A stretch of DNA of 64,000 bases. Source: Aurifilum marmelostoma. Its lineage: Eukaryota; Ascomycota; Sordariomycetes; Diaporthales; Cryphonectriaceae. This document shows positions 1 through 13,031 of the stretch, piece by piece. The stretch covers positions 1,973,001-2,037,000 of the forward strand of contig JAMXSV010000004.1 of the NCBI GenBank assembly GCA_027559495.1. Direction: 5' to 3'. Each line of letters opens with the position of its first letter. Positions within the stretch are counted from its first letter, which is position 1. Below the pieces are notes generated by a model. It searched no databases and was not told the DNA's origin. It saw only the letters and a list, made by a program, of their open reading frames with translations. The position numbers and the translations under genes are program-made.

Positions 1-1353
1 GCAGAAAGGCTGAGGGAGACGAGAAGAGACGCGAACTGCCCGGCCTTGAACGCGGAGACCTTCATGATCAGCACGCAAGAGGATAATTTTTCTTAGATCA
101 CAGCGGAACTGTTGAAGAAAAGAGCAAAAAGAGTAAAGCGAGAGAAAGAAGATGTGCTGTGAAATTAGCAAGCAGGGAAATGGCGAATCGAGAAGTACTC
201 AAAGCTGCAAGTGACGGAGATGGTCAAGAAATCGCGAGAGAGGAATATACTGAATGAAGTCAGTCAGAACGAGTACATTTAGGTAGTGGACTGGTAAAGA
301 GCCCCCTCAGCCCACACTATCTCTTTGCCATTCCATGTCCTCCATTCTCGCCTGACGAGGGAACACATGTTCCACCAGATATGGGGGGTGTGCCCCCAAA
401 AAGAGCAGGTTTTGGACTCTGAGAAGGCCCAAGCCGGGAAACAGGCGAACTGCCTACCATAGCCTCTCGGTTATCAGTGTGCCCCAGAGGCTGGATGGAG
501 TCTACCTTATAACTTCATTGGGTATTCTGCTCAGGTGGCCAGTGTGCAAGCGCATGCTCTGTTCCACCTGTTGAGCAACTGCCTCTCATGCGACACCTGG
601 CCGACCGTTCGCAGAGTCATGTCCTCAATCTGACCGTGGACATCTGGCTATCGCCCCGGATGATCAACGAGGTTTTGGCCTGGCCTACTTTATGTCGATT
701 GGCGTTCATCTTTGCGACTTCCAAGCATCCAAGTTCGTGGGTGGGCGCAGCGACGGGGAGTCCTTGAGATTATACGTACTAATTGCTTGTAGTCTTGTGC
801 TGGCGACGAAGAGTGGTAAAGATTAAACAGTTGAAAGGACGAAAAATGAGGCTTTGGACAGCGTCAAAGTTGTAGAATTGTGCGAGACGAGGCGAGACGG
901 ACCAGAGCTGCCCATGTCCGCTCGACCTCGGGCAGACCTCAGAGGAAGGCCATATGAAAGTCCACCTACGCATACACACAACAGTGGGGGAAATTGGCGG
1001 ATTGTATCTCCAAACGAAAGGTCGTAGGCGCAAGTTTTTGCCAGCTCACAACACACAGACGGCTGGATATCAAGACGAGAACGTGTGGCTCGGAAGGAAA
1101 GATGATAGTAAGAATTCCACTATACCGACCTATCACCAGTGTGCAAGCTTGTTGCGTACAGTCATGTCATGCAAGAGGCGTTGTCGTCGGTAAACGTCGC
1201 CTTCTTCTCCAAGTAAACGAGTATCGAAAGGTTGATTCCTCCTCTGTCACACACGCAACCTGTCAAACCTGCAGCCGTGTCTCTCGTTTGTGGTGTGGCA
1301 CTTGAATTTTGTGTAGCTCATCGACCTCGGGAGGCTGCAGTTCCGATGGATCC
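1..1353. other. noncoding or unassigned sequence
   Basis: No reading frame here has family resemblance or exon-like structure. Overlapping frames of 60-100 codons occur on both strands between 780 and 1310 without recognisable motifs. The right end is probably the 3' flank of the Rrt8-like gene, whose stop codon is at 1354. Confidence 0.5.
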
Positions 1354-2770
1354 TTACTCGGCATTTTCAGCCGCTTCACGTAGCTCAGGTGCTGTCGTCT
1401 CCATCATGGACGTGTTCTTTGCCTCGATGTCCGCAGCCCACAGGGCAGCTCCGACTAGAACAGGGTTAGTCTCGCCTGGTACTCGGCCATTTGCAGCAGT
1501 CACAGTGTGCAGCAATTTACTCACCGGTATTTGTAAATGAGAAGAATATACCCGCGAAGGGAATCATCTCTAACAGCGTTGCGACAGTGCCGAAGCTGAT
1601 GGGAAGAAGTCAGCAGAAACTTTCAAAAGGCAGTCTCGTGTGGTGTGGATGCACAAAAACTCCTAAAGCAACCCGATCTCCCGGGGACGAAGCACTCACG
1701 CTGTGTATGCACCGACATTCTTCTGAAGCCACTCCGATTTTTGAGAAGAAGACCACCTCTTGAGTTGGAAGTACTGTACCGAGCATCAGTGTCTGAAGTT
1801 CGTCAAGGGGCTGGAGACGATTATGCACCTACACGATCATGAACTGACTTTCCTCGTGTTCGGCCTAGACACAGTTTAGCCGTGTGGGCTGGCTCGTGGG
1901 GGGATACGGGTGGTCAACAAACCTTGTAAGCCGATGAAAACGGCGGTGCCAACAACAGGAATGAAGTTGAATGGTAGGTACATCAGGTATCGAATGATGG
2001 CCTTGGGGCTGAAGCGTTCAAAAGGGCTCTTGAGGATCTTGCCCAGCTTGGCGATAGGATCACTCCCGGACTTGAGCTCTCTGCCGTTCTTGACAAGGTT
2101 GGTGGCATTCCTCGCCACCAGGGTGCCGTCGAACGTGTCGAGCAGGGCATCCTGCAGGAGCCAGGTGCGGGACAGCATGGAGACGATGGTCGAGCTCTCG
2201 TTGAGGACGAGCAGGACGGTGGACAAGACGGCAATGGGACCGTCGACGAAGACCATCACGGCCAGCTGGGGCAGGTAGGTGAAGGCGAACATGCCGGCCA
2301 GGACTCCGACACTGAGGGTCAGCGTAGGGCCAAGCTTGCTCCAGAATGGCCTCCACAGGGATCGATGGCCAAAGAAGTAAACGATGCCCTAGACGGGGGA
2401 GTTAGTGAGTCTTCTATCCGCTCGAAACACATCACGAGAGAAGTTGGCCTATGTACCTTGAAGGGATAGCTGAGATCCCATGCGCAGACGGTAGTTAGCC
2501 AACAACTATTCCTCAGACAAGGCTAACATGAGGTGGAAGTCTCCCAGATTATACAAGAAGTCATGAACTTACAGGTATGAGCCACTTTTTGCAGCATCAT
2601 TGATGAGCAGTTGCGCCTTGTTCAAGTCCTCTCTGCTGCATGTCAAGAAACAATAAGTTAGCCAAAGGAAGGAAGAGCTTTGAGTCTGCAGAGGCACAGT
2701 GGTTGGCTTCTTACGCGACCTCGGCAGCCTTGGTCCCAACAGAGTCAACAACACCTCGACGCTGCGACAT
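1354..2770 (-). CDS. Rrt8/EI24-like integral membrane protein
   Basis: Eight exons join in phase: 2770-2715, 2635-2573, 2469-2457, 2388-1923, 1864-1833, 1773-1700, 1595-1525 and 1454-1354, giving 291 codons plus stop. The product resembles the fungal Rrt8/Lds (outer spore wall, lipid-droplet associated) branch of the EI24-like family. Diagnostic stretches read in order: an N-terminal helix ending INDAAKSGSYLYPFK, then FFGHRSLWRPFW, a hydrophobic region beginning FAFTYLPQLAVMVFVDGPIA, a stretch containing RYLMYLPFNFIPVVGT, YFQLKRWSSSQKSEWLQK, and FGTVATLLEMIPFAGIFF near the end. Several membrane-spanning segments are expected. Exon 3 is only 13 nt. The acceptor of exon 2 is a tandem CAGCAG, so one alanine-arginine step could vary. 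Every junction keeps frame and restores family-like sequence, which is the main support. The exact biochemical role of the family is poorly known. Confidence 0.82.
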
Positions 2771-4192
2771 TCTGATTTTGGTGGTGGGCAAGCCGTGAGG
2801 GTGAATTGATAGTGCTTGAATGGCTGCAAATGATGATGTTTGTGTAGATGTGCCGACAAACCTAGAGGATCTGTTGATTTAAAAACCAAAATTTGTCCAG
2901 AGTTGTTGTGACGTCTGGACAAGAGGTGACTGCCTGTCATGGCGCGTAGTGTCTCATCCAAGGCATTTCTCTGGCGGCTCTTTTGCTCCGGGGGAACTTG
3001 TCACAGGCCATGCTACATAACATTGGCAGTGTCGTCATAGGTGATGCTGCTCTGGAGCTACCAGCTACTGAGCAGCAGCATACGCACAAGAGAGACCCTA
3101 ACCCTTGGTGGAAACACACCTTCAAGAGCTCTGATGTTCGCTGCATAGAAGAACTGGAATTTACCCACATTTCGAAAGCCTTGCAATGCTAGCACTGTGG
3201 CATGTACTATGTGAATCATTGGTAAGTATAGGCATGGTTTTGGGGCCATATAGTGGAAGATTTACGTTCAAGACGCTGTGGTGTATGGCGGCCTGCCAAG
3301 CGTGTAGTCTGAATTTGTGGCGGCCAGATAATTCGTTGCAGGGCAGGATAATCTTCTAAGCACCACCACACTGCTTTTGTTGAAGTACGAGCCAAACGGG
3401 ACCACTAAAACAAATATAAACCAGCGGCCATGGGAATACTACGGTAAGTTCGAGACCTCCAAAAGGAGGGGGGATAAAAAAACAAAAACATGCAACACCG
3501 GGTATTCGCTAATGGTCACCCACTTAACTACTAATCCGGCGGTTAGTGGCTTATTTAGGGGAGAGCGGACGGGATCCCAAGTTTTCCACTACCTATGGTC
3601 GCATGTGGCAAAGATTTGTAATTGAGGAATTATATAGACATTGATTTTGTATGACACAGCTGACTTCAGAGCTTCCCAGGCTGTGACAGTGCACCAACTG
3701 CGGCTGATACTAGAATCCAATAACTTCTAACTGCATACTACCCTGGGCCTCTTGTCAGTAGCCTACGTAATATATCGATCACCTTTCAAAGGATGCCGAG
3801 ATGGGCGAGGCGCCCATTTGGGTTGTAGTCTGACCAAGTCGTGAGGGCCTCAAGCAGGTCTTAGCATTAGCAGCTTCCATTTGAGTGATGACTGCCTCCA
3901 GGCCTGTACACAGGGGGGTAGAAGGCAGTCTGCTTAGTAATCGCCCCAGTTAATTGGCTACCATGCCGCCGGGAGCCTCCTTGCACCATTAAGCGGATAC
4001 CGTCGGGACTTTACCTAATGATTTCGGCGGGGACTTCAGCAACTTTCATATTTCGCAAGCCCGATCGAGGGGCGAATTTCGGAGCCTTTCCTCAACAACA
4101 TCCAGCATACAGCACTGGGAGCTGTGTTGGGTGGTTACCTTGTTGTTGTTGTTGACGAGATACATCTCATCCAGTCCACATCCTCGGCAAGG
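2771..4192. other. intergenic region, divergent promoters
   Basis: This stretch lies between the start codons of the Rrt8-like gene (minus) and lipoyl synthase (plus), so it holds both promoters. No further coding frame, tRNA or repeat was recognised. The GTT run near 4140 is probably in the 5' untranslated region of lipoyl synthase. Confidence 0.55.
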
Positions 4193-5658
4193 ATGGCATC
4201 AACAGCGTCATCACTACGCCGTGCAGAGGCACCACTGCGGCGCTCTCTCGCGAGAGCCCTGGCTTCGAGCAGTCGAGGCTATGCCACTATTCCCACAGAG
4301 TCCAAGCCCTCGACCTCACAGCCCATAACCACCACGACGACCTTGGCATCGGCGTCTTCATTGTCGTCGACCTCCGCCTCTTCCACAGCCACGTCCTCCG
4401 CACCCTCAGGGACCCGCGTCCGACCGACATATTTCAAGAACACTACCGTCCTCTCTCTCGATTCCTTCATCGCCAAGCGCCAACAAGAAGAAGAAGAAGC
4501 AGAAGAAGACGAAGATGTCTTTACCATCTCAGAGCCTTACGAGGTGCGCACCGCCCAGGTTGGCCCTGCGGGTCGCAAGAAAACCATCACTCGTATTCCC
4601 AAGTGGCTCAAGACGTCCATTCCTTCTCCTGGCGCCAACTCCAACTACGGCAAGATCAAGGCCGACCTCCGCGGCCTCAATCTCCACACCGTCTGCGAGG
4701 AGGCCCGCTGCCCCAACATTGGCGAGTGCTGGGGCGGCGACGACAAGTCTGCAGCCACTGCAACCATTATGCTCATGGGCGACACCTGCACCCGTGGCTG
4801 CCGTTTCTGCAGCGTCAAGACGAACCGCAAGCCTAAGCCCCTCGACCCACACGAGCCCGAGAACACCGCCGAAGCCCTCGCCAGGTGGGGACTGGGCTAC
4901 ATCGTGCTCACCAGCGTGGACCGCGACGATCTTGCCGACGGCGGTGCCAGGCACTTTGCCGAGACCATCCGCAGGATCAAGAGCAAGAAGCCCACCCTTT
5001 TGGTCGAAGCCCTGACCGGTGACTTCATGGGCGATCTCGACATGGTCAGGCTCGTCGCCGAGAGCGGGCTGGATGTCTACGCCCACAACGTGGAGACGGT
5101 CGAGGGCCTGACACCTTACGTCAGGGACCGCAGGGCCACCTTCCGCCAGAGCTTGAAGGTGCTGGAGGAGGTCAAGAAGCTGAAGGGCGACAATATCATC
5201 ACCAAGACGAGTATCATGTTGGGCCTGGGCGAGTTGGATGATGAAATCTGGGAGACGCTGAGAGGTAAGATAAGAGCTTGTCCCATCAACGAAATTCGCC
5301 CCTAGATCAGTTGCTGGAATGAATGAATGGCTGACGCTGATCATCACCTGCTGCAGAGCTGAGAAAGGTCGGCGTCGACGTCGTTACCTTCGGGCAGTAC
5401 ATGCGCCCGACGAAGCGGCATCTCAAGGTCGAAAAATACGTCACGCCTGATGAGTTTGAACACTGGCGACAGAGAGCCCTGGACATGGGCTTCCTTTATT
5501 GTGCCAGCGGGCCCTTGGTTCGCTCATCATACAAGGCCGGCGAGGTTTTCATCGAGAACGTCCTGCGGAAGAGAGCTGGGGAGAAGGTCGTGGCTGCAGC
5601 TCGGGGACTAGACCAGGCTATTGTCTCGACACAGGACAAGACGACGAGCTCGCTGTGA
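4193..5658 (+). CDS. LIP5: lipoyl synthase, mitochondrial
   Basis: This radical-SAM enzyme inserts two sulfurs into octanoyl groups on lipoyl-dependent proteins in mitochondria. Two exons (4193-5264, 5357-5658; 92-nt intron) give 457 residues, typical for fungal lipoyl synthases. Both iron-sulfur signatures are intact: the auxiliary cluster motif CEEARCPNIGEC (Cys168, 173, 179) and the radical-SAM motif CTRGCRFC (Cys199, 203, 206). The C-terminal RSSYKAGE, with its conserved serine, is present. The start at MASTASS is chosen because it is the first ATG that opens an Arg/Ser/Ala-rich mitochondrial presequence; the same frame is open upstream but has no ATG. A low-complexity acidic linker (about residues 100-108) precedes the catalytic domain. 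Splicing restores the conserved GVDVVTFGQYMRPTKRHL across the junction. Confidence 0.96.
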
Positions 5659-6203
5659 TGTTGATAATTATTTTTGAGCCACAGTGACTTGTGCAAGCCT
5701 TGCTTGTCGCAGCTTTCCCGGAACGATTGTTTTCCATGTATCTTTAATTCCTTTTCGAGAACAAGGGGCATTGGGGGGTAGGGCTATCATACCGAGTTCG
5801 GCGCAACTCTGGTGATTTAGAGGGCATTCGGACTGGAACAGCGATTCAACAAGCCTCGTGTAGGAGGGCATCATGCAATCAGTCAGCATTATGAATATGG
5901 ACTACCAAGAAGGCAGAGGGAAATTCAACACTGGATATATCTCCCAAATACCCAGATGGACCTATGCCGCCTATTTGACATCTTTTGAGCCAAGAACACT
6001 GATTTCGGCGCAGGCCATCTTCATGGTATGTTGCTATTCCTGGTCTACTGACTACCTCAATCTGGCTTTATCAGCTTCAAGCTCGGTGCGCTCACTACCT
6101 CGTATGATGCTTCATCTTGTACGTCAAATCCTCATAGCCCGACTACCATAATAGCGTTGCGCTGAATTCACTACTCCACAGGTAGCGCTCCTCCTCGATC
6201 CCG
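5659..6203. other. intergenic, convergent 3' flanks
   Basis: This holds the 3' untranslated regions of lipoyl synthase (plus) and the MFS transporter (minus). Nothing else was recognised. Confidence 0.6.
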
Positions 6204-8188
6204 TCACGGACTCTTTTCCGCTGAAGCATCACGCCCCTCAATCGACTTGTCTTCCTCGTCAGCCCGTATCCCCTCGATATGCGTCGTCCGTTCCAGCTTG
6301 CCCGCCGTAAAGGCACGGATCCTCTTGCCATAACAATAGACAAGAGGGAGGCCGAGGGTGACGATGCCGAGAGCGCCGGCGTAGATGCAGAAGCTCTTCA
6401 TGAAGCCGAGTTGCTCCACCCAAGTCGTAGCGTCGAAGGACAGGGCGAAGCCGATGATGAGGCGGAAGGATGAGATATTGATGAGTACAGGGCTTGAAAA
6501 TCTGCAATTAGTAGTGAAGAGGCTGGTGTGAATGGGCTTATTGGTGGAGTGGTCGGGGATGCTGTGTACACTCACCCAGCATATCCGGGATAGCTCTCGA
6601 CGATATACACCGAGAACAGCGCGTTGGCAGTCAGGTACGCGAACCCAATCAAAAAGATGCTGACGAGAAATACGATGATCGGCACCGTGCTGACATTACT
6701 GGCCGCATACCCGAACAGCACCGTCCCTGCGATGCCGCACAGCAGAGGTAGCACGAGGCTGACCAGGTGCGCCTCGGGCTCCCGCCTCCCACCACCAACC
6801 CGGCGTGCGTGCCAGTTGGACACCTTGTCGGCGAGAAACCCGCCAAAGAACCACACGAACGGGCTCGCAACCACGATTGGGACGACGGCCAGGCCGAGGT
6901 GCTCGAACCGCCACCCCGCAGCGAGAAGCACCGCGGAACCTACTTGGCCTGCCGCGCCCTGGATTGAGACGAGGACCGAGTTGGCGAGCATCACCCATAA
7001 GATATTGGGGAACACGGACGTCTTGACGGTATCCCACAGGGCGCGGCTGGCGCGCGACCATTCAGGCTTCACATTCAAGATGCCAAAGTTGCTCTTCTTG
7101 TCGCGCGGACCGTAGCTGTTCGGGTCGAGGCGGGGGCGCGTCTCTCCTGGGCGCAGGGCGTACACTGGTCTACCGGCTGTAGACGGTGTAGCACGTGTCA
7201 GCTCGGACTCATCCTCATTGTCATTCTCTAAGCAAGAAACATACCAAGCTCGGCATCTGACCGGATAAAGCGAGATTCGGGAACGAAGGCCAGAAGAAAG
7301 AACCAGGCAAGGACTCCCAGACCAGCCGTGATCCAGTATATATACCTCCAGTCCAGACGGACCACAATGATGGGGCTATGATCAAAGCCATCTCATCCTG
7401 TCAGCCTCTCTTTCTCTCTTCAGATTAACAAACTTCAAAAAAAAAAAAATACTTCAGCAGTGTATCACAACAACATACCTCGCGATGCCCAAGCTCACAA
7501 TGAACACTCCTTGGGCTGCACCGATCAGCGAGATGGCCCTGTTGCGCTGATGGATAAACATCATATCCTGCACGACCAGCGGAATCAGGGCTTCCACCGC
7601 CCCAGCCCCCAGGCCCTGGAACGCCCTCGCCGCAAGATGGCTCTGCAGACTCCGCGAGGCACCCGCCCAAAGACCACCGACCCACGCCATAACCCCCACG
7701 GCCAACAGGACCGGCCGGCGTCCGACAGCAATCGACAGCGGCACGAGGACATACGAGGCGATGCCGTTCATGAGCAGAGGAAGCGAGCTCAGCAGGGCGA
7801 CCTGCCATACAGGCGGACCACCGAGCCCAGCCAGCACGCTGAAGGGGTTGAGGTTGACGGCACCACCAACGCCCGCAAGGGCGCTCAGGTCGGGAGATCC
7901 GAGGATCCTTGGGTCGATGCCGTCGTACTCGAGCACAAAGACAGGAACAAGGGCGCCGATGATGAACTCGGAGGCCAGCGCAAGGGCACCGAAGAAGGAG
8001 AGGCTGGTGACGGCAGCCCACTTGCGCCAGACCGGGAGGTTGAGTGGGTCGCGCGGATCTGGCGTGGGCATGGGCACGTATCGAAGGCGGTCACCGTCGA
8101 AAAGCTGTGTGGTCCCAACGACCTCGGCCGTGGTAGTGGCCGTTGTTGTGGTGCTGTTGTCATTATTATTGATATGAACAGTCGTCAT
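6204..8188 (-). CDS. MFS transporter, DHA-type multidrug/efflux family
   Basis: This is a plasma- or vacuolar-membrane proton-coupled transporter of unknown substrate. Four exons (8188-7479, 7375-7245, 7176-6576, 6501-6204) join in phase to 579 residues. Visible marks are the fungal DHA hallmark DPRDPLNLPVWRKW just before the first membrane segment, a motif A-like LSIAVGRRPVLLAVG between segments 2 and 3, a PESRF central-loop segment, and the late GGFLADKVSNWHARR...GGGRREPEAHL loop found in this fungal group. The N-terminus is Asn/Thr-rich and cytosolic. The start is ATG at 8188; the open frame upstream begins with TTG just after an in-frame TAA, so no earlier ATG is available. There is no neighbouring biosynthetic cluster to suggest a cargo. 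DHA1 versus a related efflux subfamily cannot be settled by eye. Confidence 0.88.
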
Positions 8189-9939
8189 GATCGGGGCGGC
8201 GGACAGGTCCCCGGTGGGCTGTGGTGTCGACGTCGACAATGATGTGGACTGAGGTTATCCTCCTGCTCTGCTCCTCTTCTTCCTACTGGTTCGCCTAAGC
8301 CTTTCTTGTTTCCTATTTTCCTCCGTATTTGTCCTCAGAAGAAGATCCAAGGTTAAATTGTCATACAAGACTTGTTGTTTCACCGGGGTCACCTCGATCC
8401 TCTCACAGTTCCACCGCTGAGATGAAGAAAGGCAGCAGTGAAATACAAGCCCGGGAAACGAGAAGGAAAAGAGAGTAGTATACGGCCGGCGGTGCAACGG
8501 TATACGATTCGACAGACGATGCGTGCACACACCAACAATGTCAGACCTGGGAAGACCGCCAGCATGCGTAAAACTTCGCGAAAATAAAAGAATACGAGAC
8601 ACTCATGCAGCGGACGGCACAGAATGGTACCCAAGGGTTGCCTAAATAGGAAATTCATCAGCAGGCGCGTTAGAGAAAAAGGACGAGGGAAAAAGGCAAT
8701 ACTGTTCCTGCTCTCCAGTCATATGACCAGTCACCATTACCTATCACCGCCACCTTTCCTCCCTGAGGCGAGCAAGCAGAGCCTGATGGAAGAGATCTGT
8801 CTAACCTAGGCCAAGGGACATGTATGTAACCTGCTCAATCTGTAGGCCTTGCCTGCCCAGGCGTGCCAGGGTAATGAATGTGATGCTCCCTTGAGACCTC
8901 GGCAGCATGATGCATACATATATGCAAGCATGCATGGTCTGGTAATAATACCACCCAAAGGGAAAAAAGCAACTTTTGGCGGAAACACCTTCGCCAAGCA
9001 AGAGGGCATCGATTGGATGACCTTCAACCCTCAGCTAAGCGAGCCACACCTTCGAAAACCTCCTTAGAAGCAATGACAGTGCAGCCGAGCAGCCATCCAT
9101 CTTCTAGCGGTGAGGATTTTCGCTCGTCCAGCAACACATCGAGATTAGCATTCGGCATCATGTGTGTCTCGCCTCGGAGCGGCTCTCTTTTCCTCATTCC
9201 AATTACAAGCAGGGCGTTATTGAGGAGGAAGTCTGCCGCCGCGGCCGATCGAGGCTCGTAATTGGGCAAGGGACACTCGTCCCGTCCGTCCCTTATTTGA
9301 AACCTACCTGCCTACCTCTTCTTTGGCCTCTAGTTCCCGTGCTGCGTCCCGCCTCCGGTACGGAGTGGCAAGCCCACAGCACACCCTCGTGCCCTCCCAA
9401 ACCCCCCTTCCAGCCAGTGCCAGGCATGCCAGGCCAGACTGAAAGGGCGCCGGCGCAACGACAGCATCTCCGCTGTCGCCCACATTCAACGTAGGAGGTG
9501 TGGTGACACGGAAGAACGCCAACACCAATCAGAATCTCCCTCCCTCCCTCCAACCATCCCTCCCCTCCACTTGGCCCGCCGTTGCAGGCGCCATCACGTG
9601 CGGCACACTCGCTCGACGTAAGGGGTCGAGGTAGGGGCTTGATTGGGCGCAGTGACGGGCAGGACGACACAGAGGATCTTGTCTTGGAAACCTCAGCAAG
9701 GCTCGAGTTCAGACGATCTTTAGGGCAGGCTGGGGGGGGACGAGAAATGGATGCGCCTTCAGTGTACTGCAAAATTGACTTTTCTTCTGCTGTAGAGATC
9801 TGTCCCGAAATTCCGAGATTTTGGATTAGGGATAAGTTCTGGAAACGTTCGTGGAGTGCATGGACTTGGTAGAGAGATTGAGATCCCACAGGCAGAGGAA
9901 GAGACGGAGGAGAGGGGGGGGAGGGGGAGGGGCAAGGGG
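8189..9939. other. intergenic, MFS promoter and unassigned sequence
   Basis: The first few hundred bases are the 5' flank of the MFS gene. Frames of up to 198 codons on both strands (9013-9889) are low-complexity, overlap each other and match no family, so no gene is called. Confidence 0.5.
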
Positions 9940-11420
9940 GAGCTGTTCAAGAAGTCCACCAGGCACCCAAGTGTCTCCACCAAGTACTCAAGAGCATCTC
10001 CTAGGGAGCCTGGGGGGCTTACCAAAGGTCCTAGTGCTGTCAAGAGAAGGCCTGCTGCTGCCCATCAGAATCTAGTGGCCATACTAACTTACCACGCACC
10101 CTTCCACAAGGGCAAAGGACCCTCACCACATGCCCATCCCTCTTTCCCGGAAGGCCTAGCGCCCCTAGTCCATGTGTCTACTACAGTTGCTGCTTGAAGA
10201 AAAGCTGTTAGGGAAACCTCTAGGGCTGCTGCTAATTTACTGTTACTACTGAACCACATGCCTGTACCGACTGACCAAGCTCACTTCTAGAAACCCTAGA
10301 CATCCTCATCAGAAGTCCAAACACCTTTCCTAAGTGACCTGGAGCCACTACCCGCAGGTCCTAGTGTCATTGCTAAGGACCTGTCCGAGGAGGAGACCTG
10401 CTACTGTCATTATAAGACCAGGTAAGTGCCTCCAGACCACCATCCACAGACCAGTGCCTTCTTCCAGAAGAAGAAATTCAAGTGCATTCCTGGCCAGAAG
10501 CCCAAGCGTTCCCTCTAGAGAGGACCAAAGGCTTTTGCTAGGATCCCAAGTTCTTTCTCAACAAAGCCAAGTGCTTCTACTCTTCTGCTCCTTCTAGCAG
10601 ATACCCAAGTGGCTCCACTAGTACCAATGTCCATATATATATATCTCAGAAGAGACCACAGCTTTTTCCTAAAGGCAGAGGCCAAACGTCTCCGTTTCCA
10701 TTTATTAAGACCCAAGTGCCCATGGTAGGACTCCAGCTTATCAGCCTTCCCCAGAGACCCCCCCCCCCCTCTTCTTCTCCGGCTTCCTCCTCAACTCCAG
10801 CTTCCTCTACCAAGCCAGCCTAGGTATCCAAGTGTCTCCTCTCCCAAGACCCTAAGCTCTCCGAAACTCTCATTCCAGGAACTCCAAGCTCCATTCAAGA
10901 CGCCCAATTGCTCTAGCTAAAGCCACCTAGCTTGTTGACTACGCAAGACCTAATTCCCGACACAGATCTTAGTCCTGCCACCAGGAGACCTTGACTAGGG
11001 AGAGTACGGAGTACTTGCTGCCATCTTCACACAGGCAGGCAACACAGCTCATCTCAACAGACCTAGCTTCTTCCTTGGAGACCAAGTGCCTGTCTACCCA
11101 AGCCTCTTTCCAGGGATCCTAACTCTCGTGCTAGGATTTCCCCCACCATTCAATACCTGTCTAAAGTATCCAAGGGCTCCTGTTAGGACATTGACTAGAG
11201 CTTCAGTAGACACCTCTACTAGATGCCCAAGTGCCAACCCTGCCCAAGTGCTTACACCAGGACAACAGGTGTTCTACTAGGACTCAAAGCCTCTGCCCAG
11301 AAGTCCAAGTGCATTGACTAGGAGGTCTCACATCACATGCCACCAAGCCGACCTTTTGTGCCACTCTGATACCTAGTAGGGCCTACTGCAAGGCCTGGTA
11401 CTCTCGCCACCAAACCTAGT
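9940..11420. repeat. decayed minisatellite (CCAAGTGC...CTAGGA motif)
   Basis: Over about 1.5 kb a short motif recurs in one orientation with heavy divergence. The core is roughly CCAAGTGCNTCTACTAGGA followed by ACC or GTC. Clear CAAGTG cores occur near 9967, 10477, 10568, 10605, 10713, 10829, 11086, 11228, 11245 and 11309, and CTAGGA/CCAGGA/CTAGTG elements lie between them. Spacing is irregular, from 17 nt up to several tens of nt. No long reading frame runs through it. It looks like an old tandem array that has lost its register, not a coding region or a known transposon. Confidence 0.55.
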
Positions 11421-12932
11421 GTTTGTCACCGTGGTTCCAGCTTCCTCACATTCATTTTCTTCACTTCTTTCACTCCTCTCAAGCCCTTGATTCTTCAAGA
11501 CAAAAGCTGGAGGCCCTTCACTGTGTGACTTACTGGAGAGGCAACGACGGCAACAAGAGATACATATCTGAGCAGGCCTTTTCCTCAATACTGATAAATC
11601 TGTAGACAGTATAATTTACGCACAAAAGACCATTGGGCGAGTCAAATTCACCGTCACTACAACCTTGAACTCTCATCCATAAGACTAAGAGCCTGCAATC
11701 TCACGTTCTACCGTTCTTGCCATAGCGCCCTCATACCCAAGGTAATGCACTGTACAAGACTGACCGCCAAATCGTATACGCTCTAGATAGACAAGAATGA
11801 TTCAATCCATTTTCTTCCTATCTCACTATGACCTTTGGCTTGATAGCCTGCTGTTTTGGCTGTCATGCTCTGTACATAAGCCGCACCCTCTCGGGTGGTT
11901 GGACAAGGCCCTTCCAAGTGCTCGACATGACAGCCCTGTCATGTCACTCCAACACAAGGCTAGTTCATTGGCATCCCATGTTCTAGCACCTTTGCTTGAT
12001 AGCACCAAAGTTGGCTCTGCCGGTCTCACTCCCAAGCTTCAAGTGACATGTCTCAAGTCCCACATGTACTTGGAGCAAGTTAGTCTACTCATTCTACCAG
12101 AATGGGATACTGCTTGATATGGACGACAATGAGGATGAAGGTGAGTGTTCTGTTCTGTTTGCACAGACATCTATGTGATAGCTTCCTGGTGTACCTAGGT
12201 ATGGCTTGCAGGTGTCGTCGTCTTTGCCTAGATATATGATCAACAATGGGTGAGCTTATCACCACCTTGTCAGGCCTCACTCGTCTCAGCCAGCCACAAC
12301 CAATTGCCTCCCACCACCTGGTCAGATTGGTGTTCCTGCCCAGTAACTCCAGCTTAAGCTCCCCTGCAGAGGCCAGAGTAGCATGGAGACTGACCCTGTC
12401 TGGCCTAGAAGGACGGTTTGAGAACCCTTGGGATCATTGCTCCTGACGAGTCTGGCCAGCCTTGTACCATGTGTGTGCACAATCTGATCCAACAACCCCT
12501 ACCTGACCCCCCAAAAACTCCCGAGGCTCTCTCTGTGAGAACCCAAATAGTCAATCACGAACCCCTGGCCCCTTTTCCCTGGATGAGAAAAAGAAAATGT
12601 CCGATAGAATAAAGACTATGGTATATTGTGTGTAGCTCTGGCGGGGAAAAAAAAAGACATTGCAAAGTCGCTCGACGCTGAAGACCGCAAGACAGTCTTG
12701 GATATATGACCCCAAAAACAAAGTAATAGAAAGAAATAGCACGTGATGCATGCAGGAGCAATGTTGGGTCCATTCAGCACTTGAAAGGAACACCAATGTG
12801 TGTCGATATATGCATTATGCAGGTTTTGGTCGTTGCGTCAACGTTGTGTGTGTGTGTGTGTAAACCATGCCAAATCTCTGGCCTCGCTTGTCCTTTCCGC
12901 GTCTCGGTGTCGTCTCGCAATTGTCGTGGGAT

Positions 12933-12973
<41 letters not shown>

Positions 12974-13031
12974 ATATGTATGGGTGCGCGTGTGCGTCAT
13001 TTGTCGCTCATCATTCGTTGCCGTCGGTTCG
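11421..13031. other. intergenic, unassigned
   Basis: No convincing coding content. The plus-strand frame at 11797-12117 (about 106 codons) has no recognisable motif. The right end is the 3' flank of the RBR ligase gene and carries TG and AT microsatellites. Confidence 0.5.
12936..12971. repeat. (AT)18 microsatellite
   Basis: An uninterrupted AT dinucleotide run of 36 bases, about 60 bases beyond the stop codon of the RBR ligase gene. A short TG run lies about 80 bases to its left. Confidence 0.95.
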
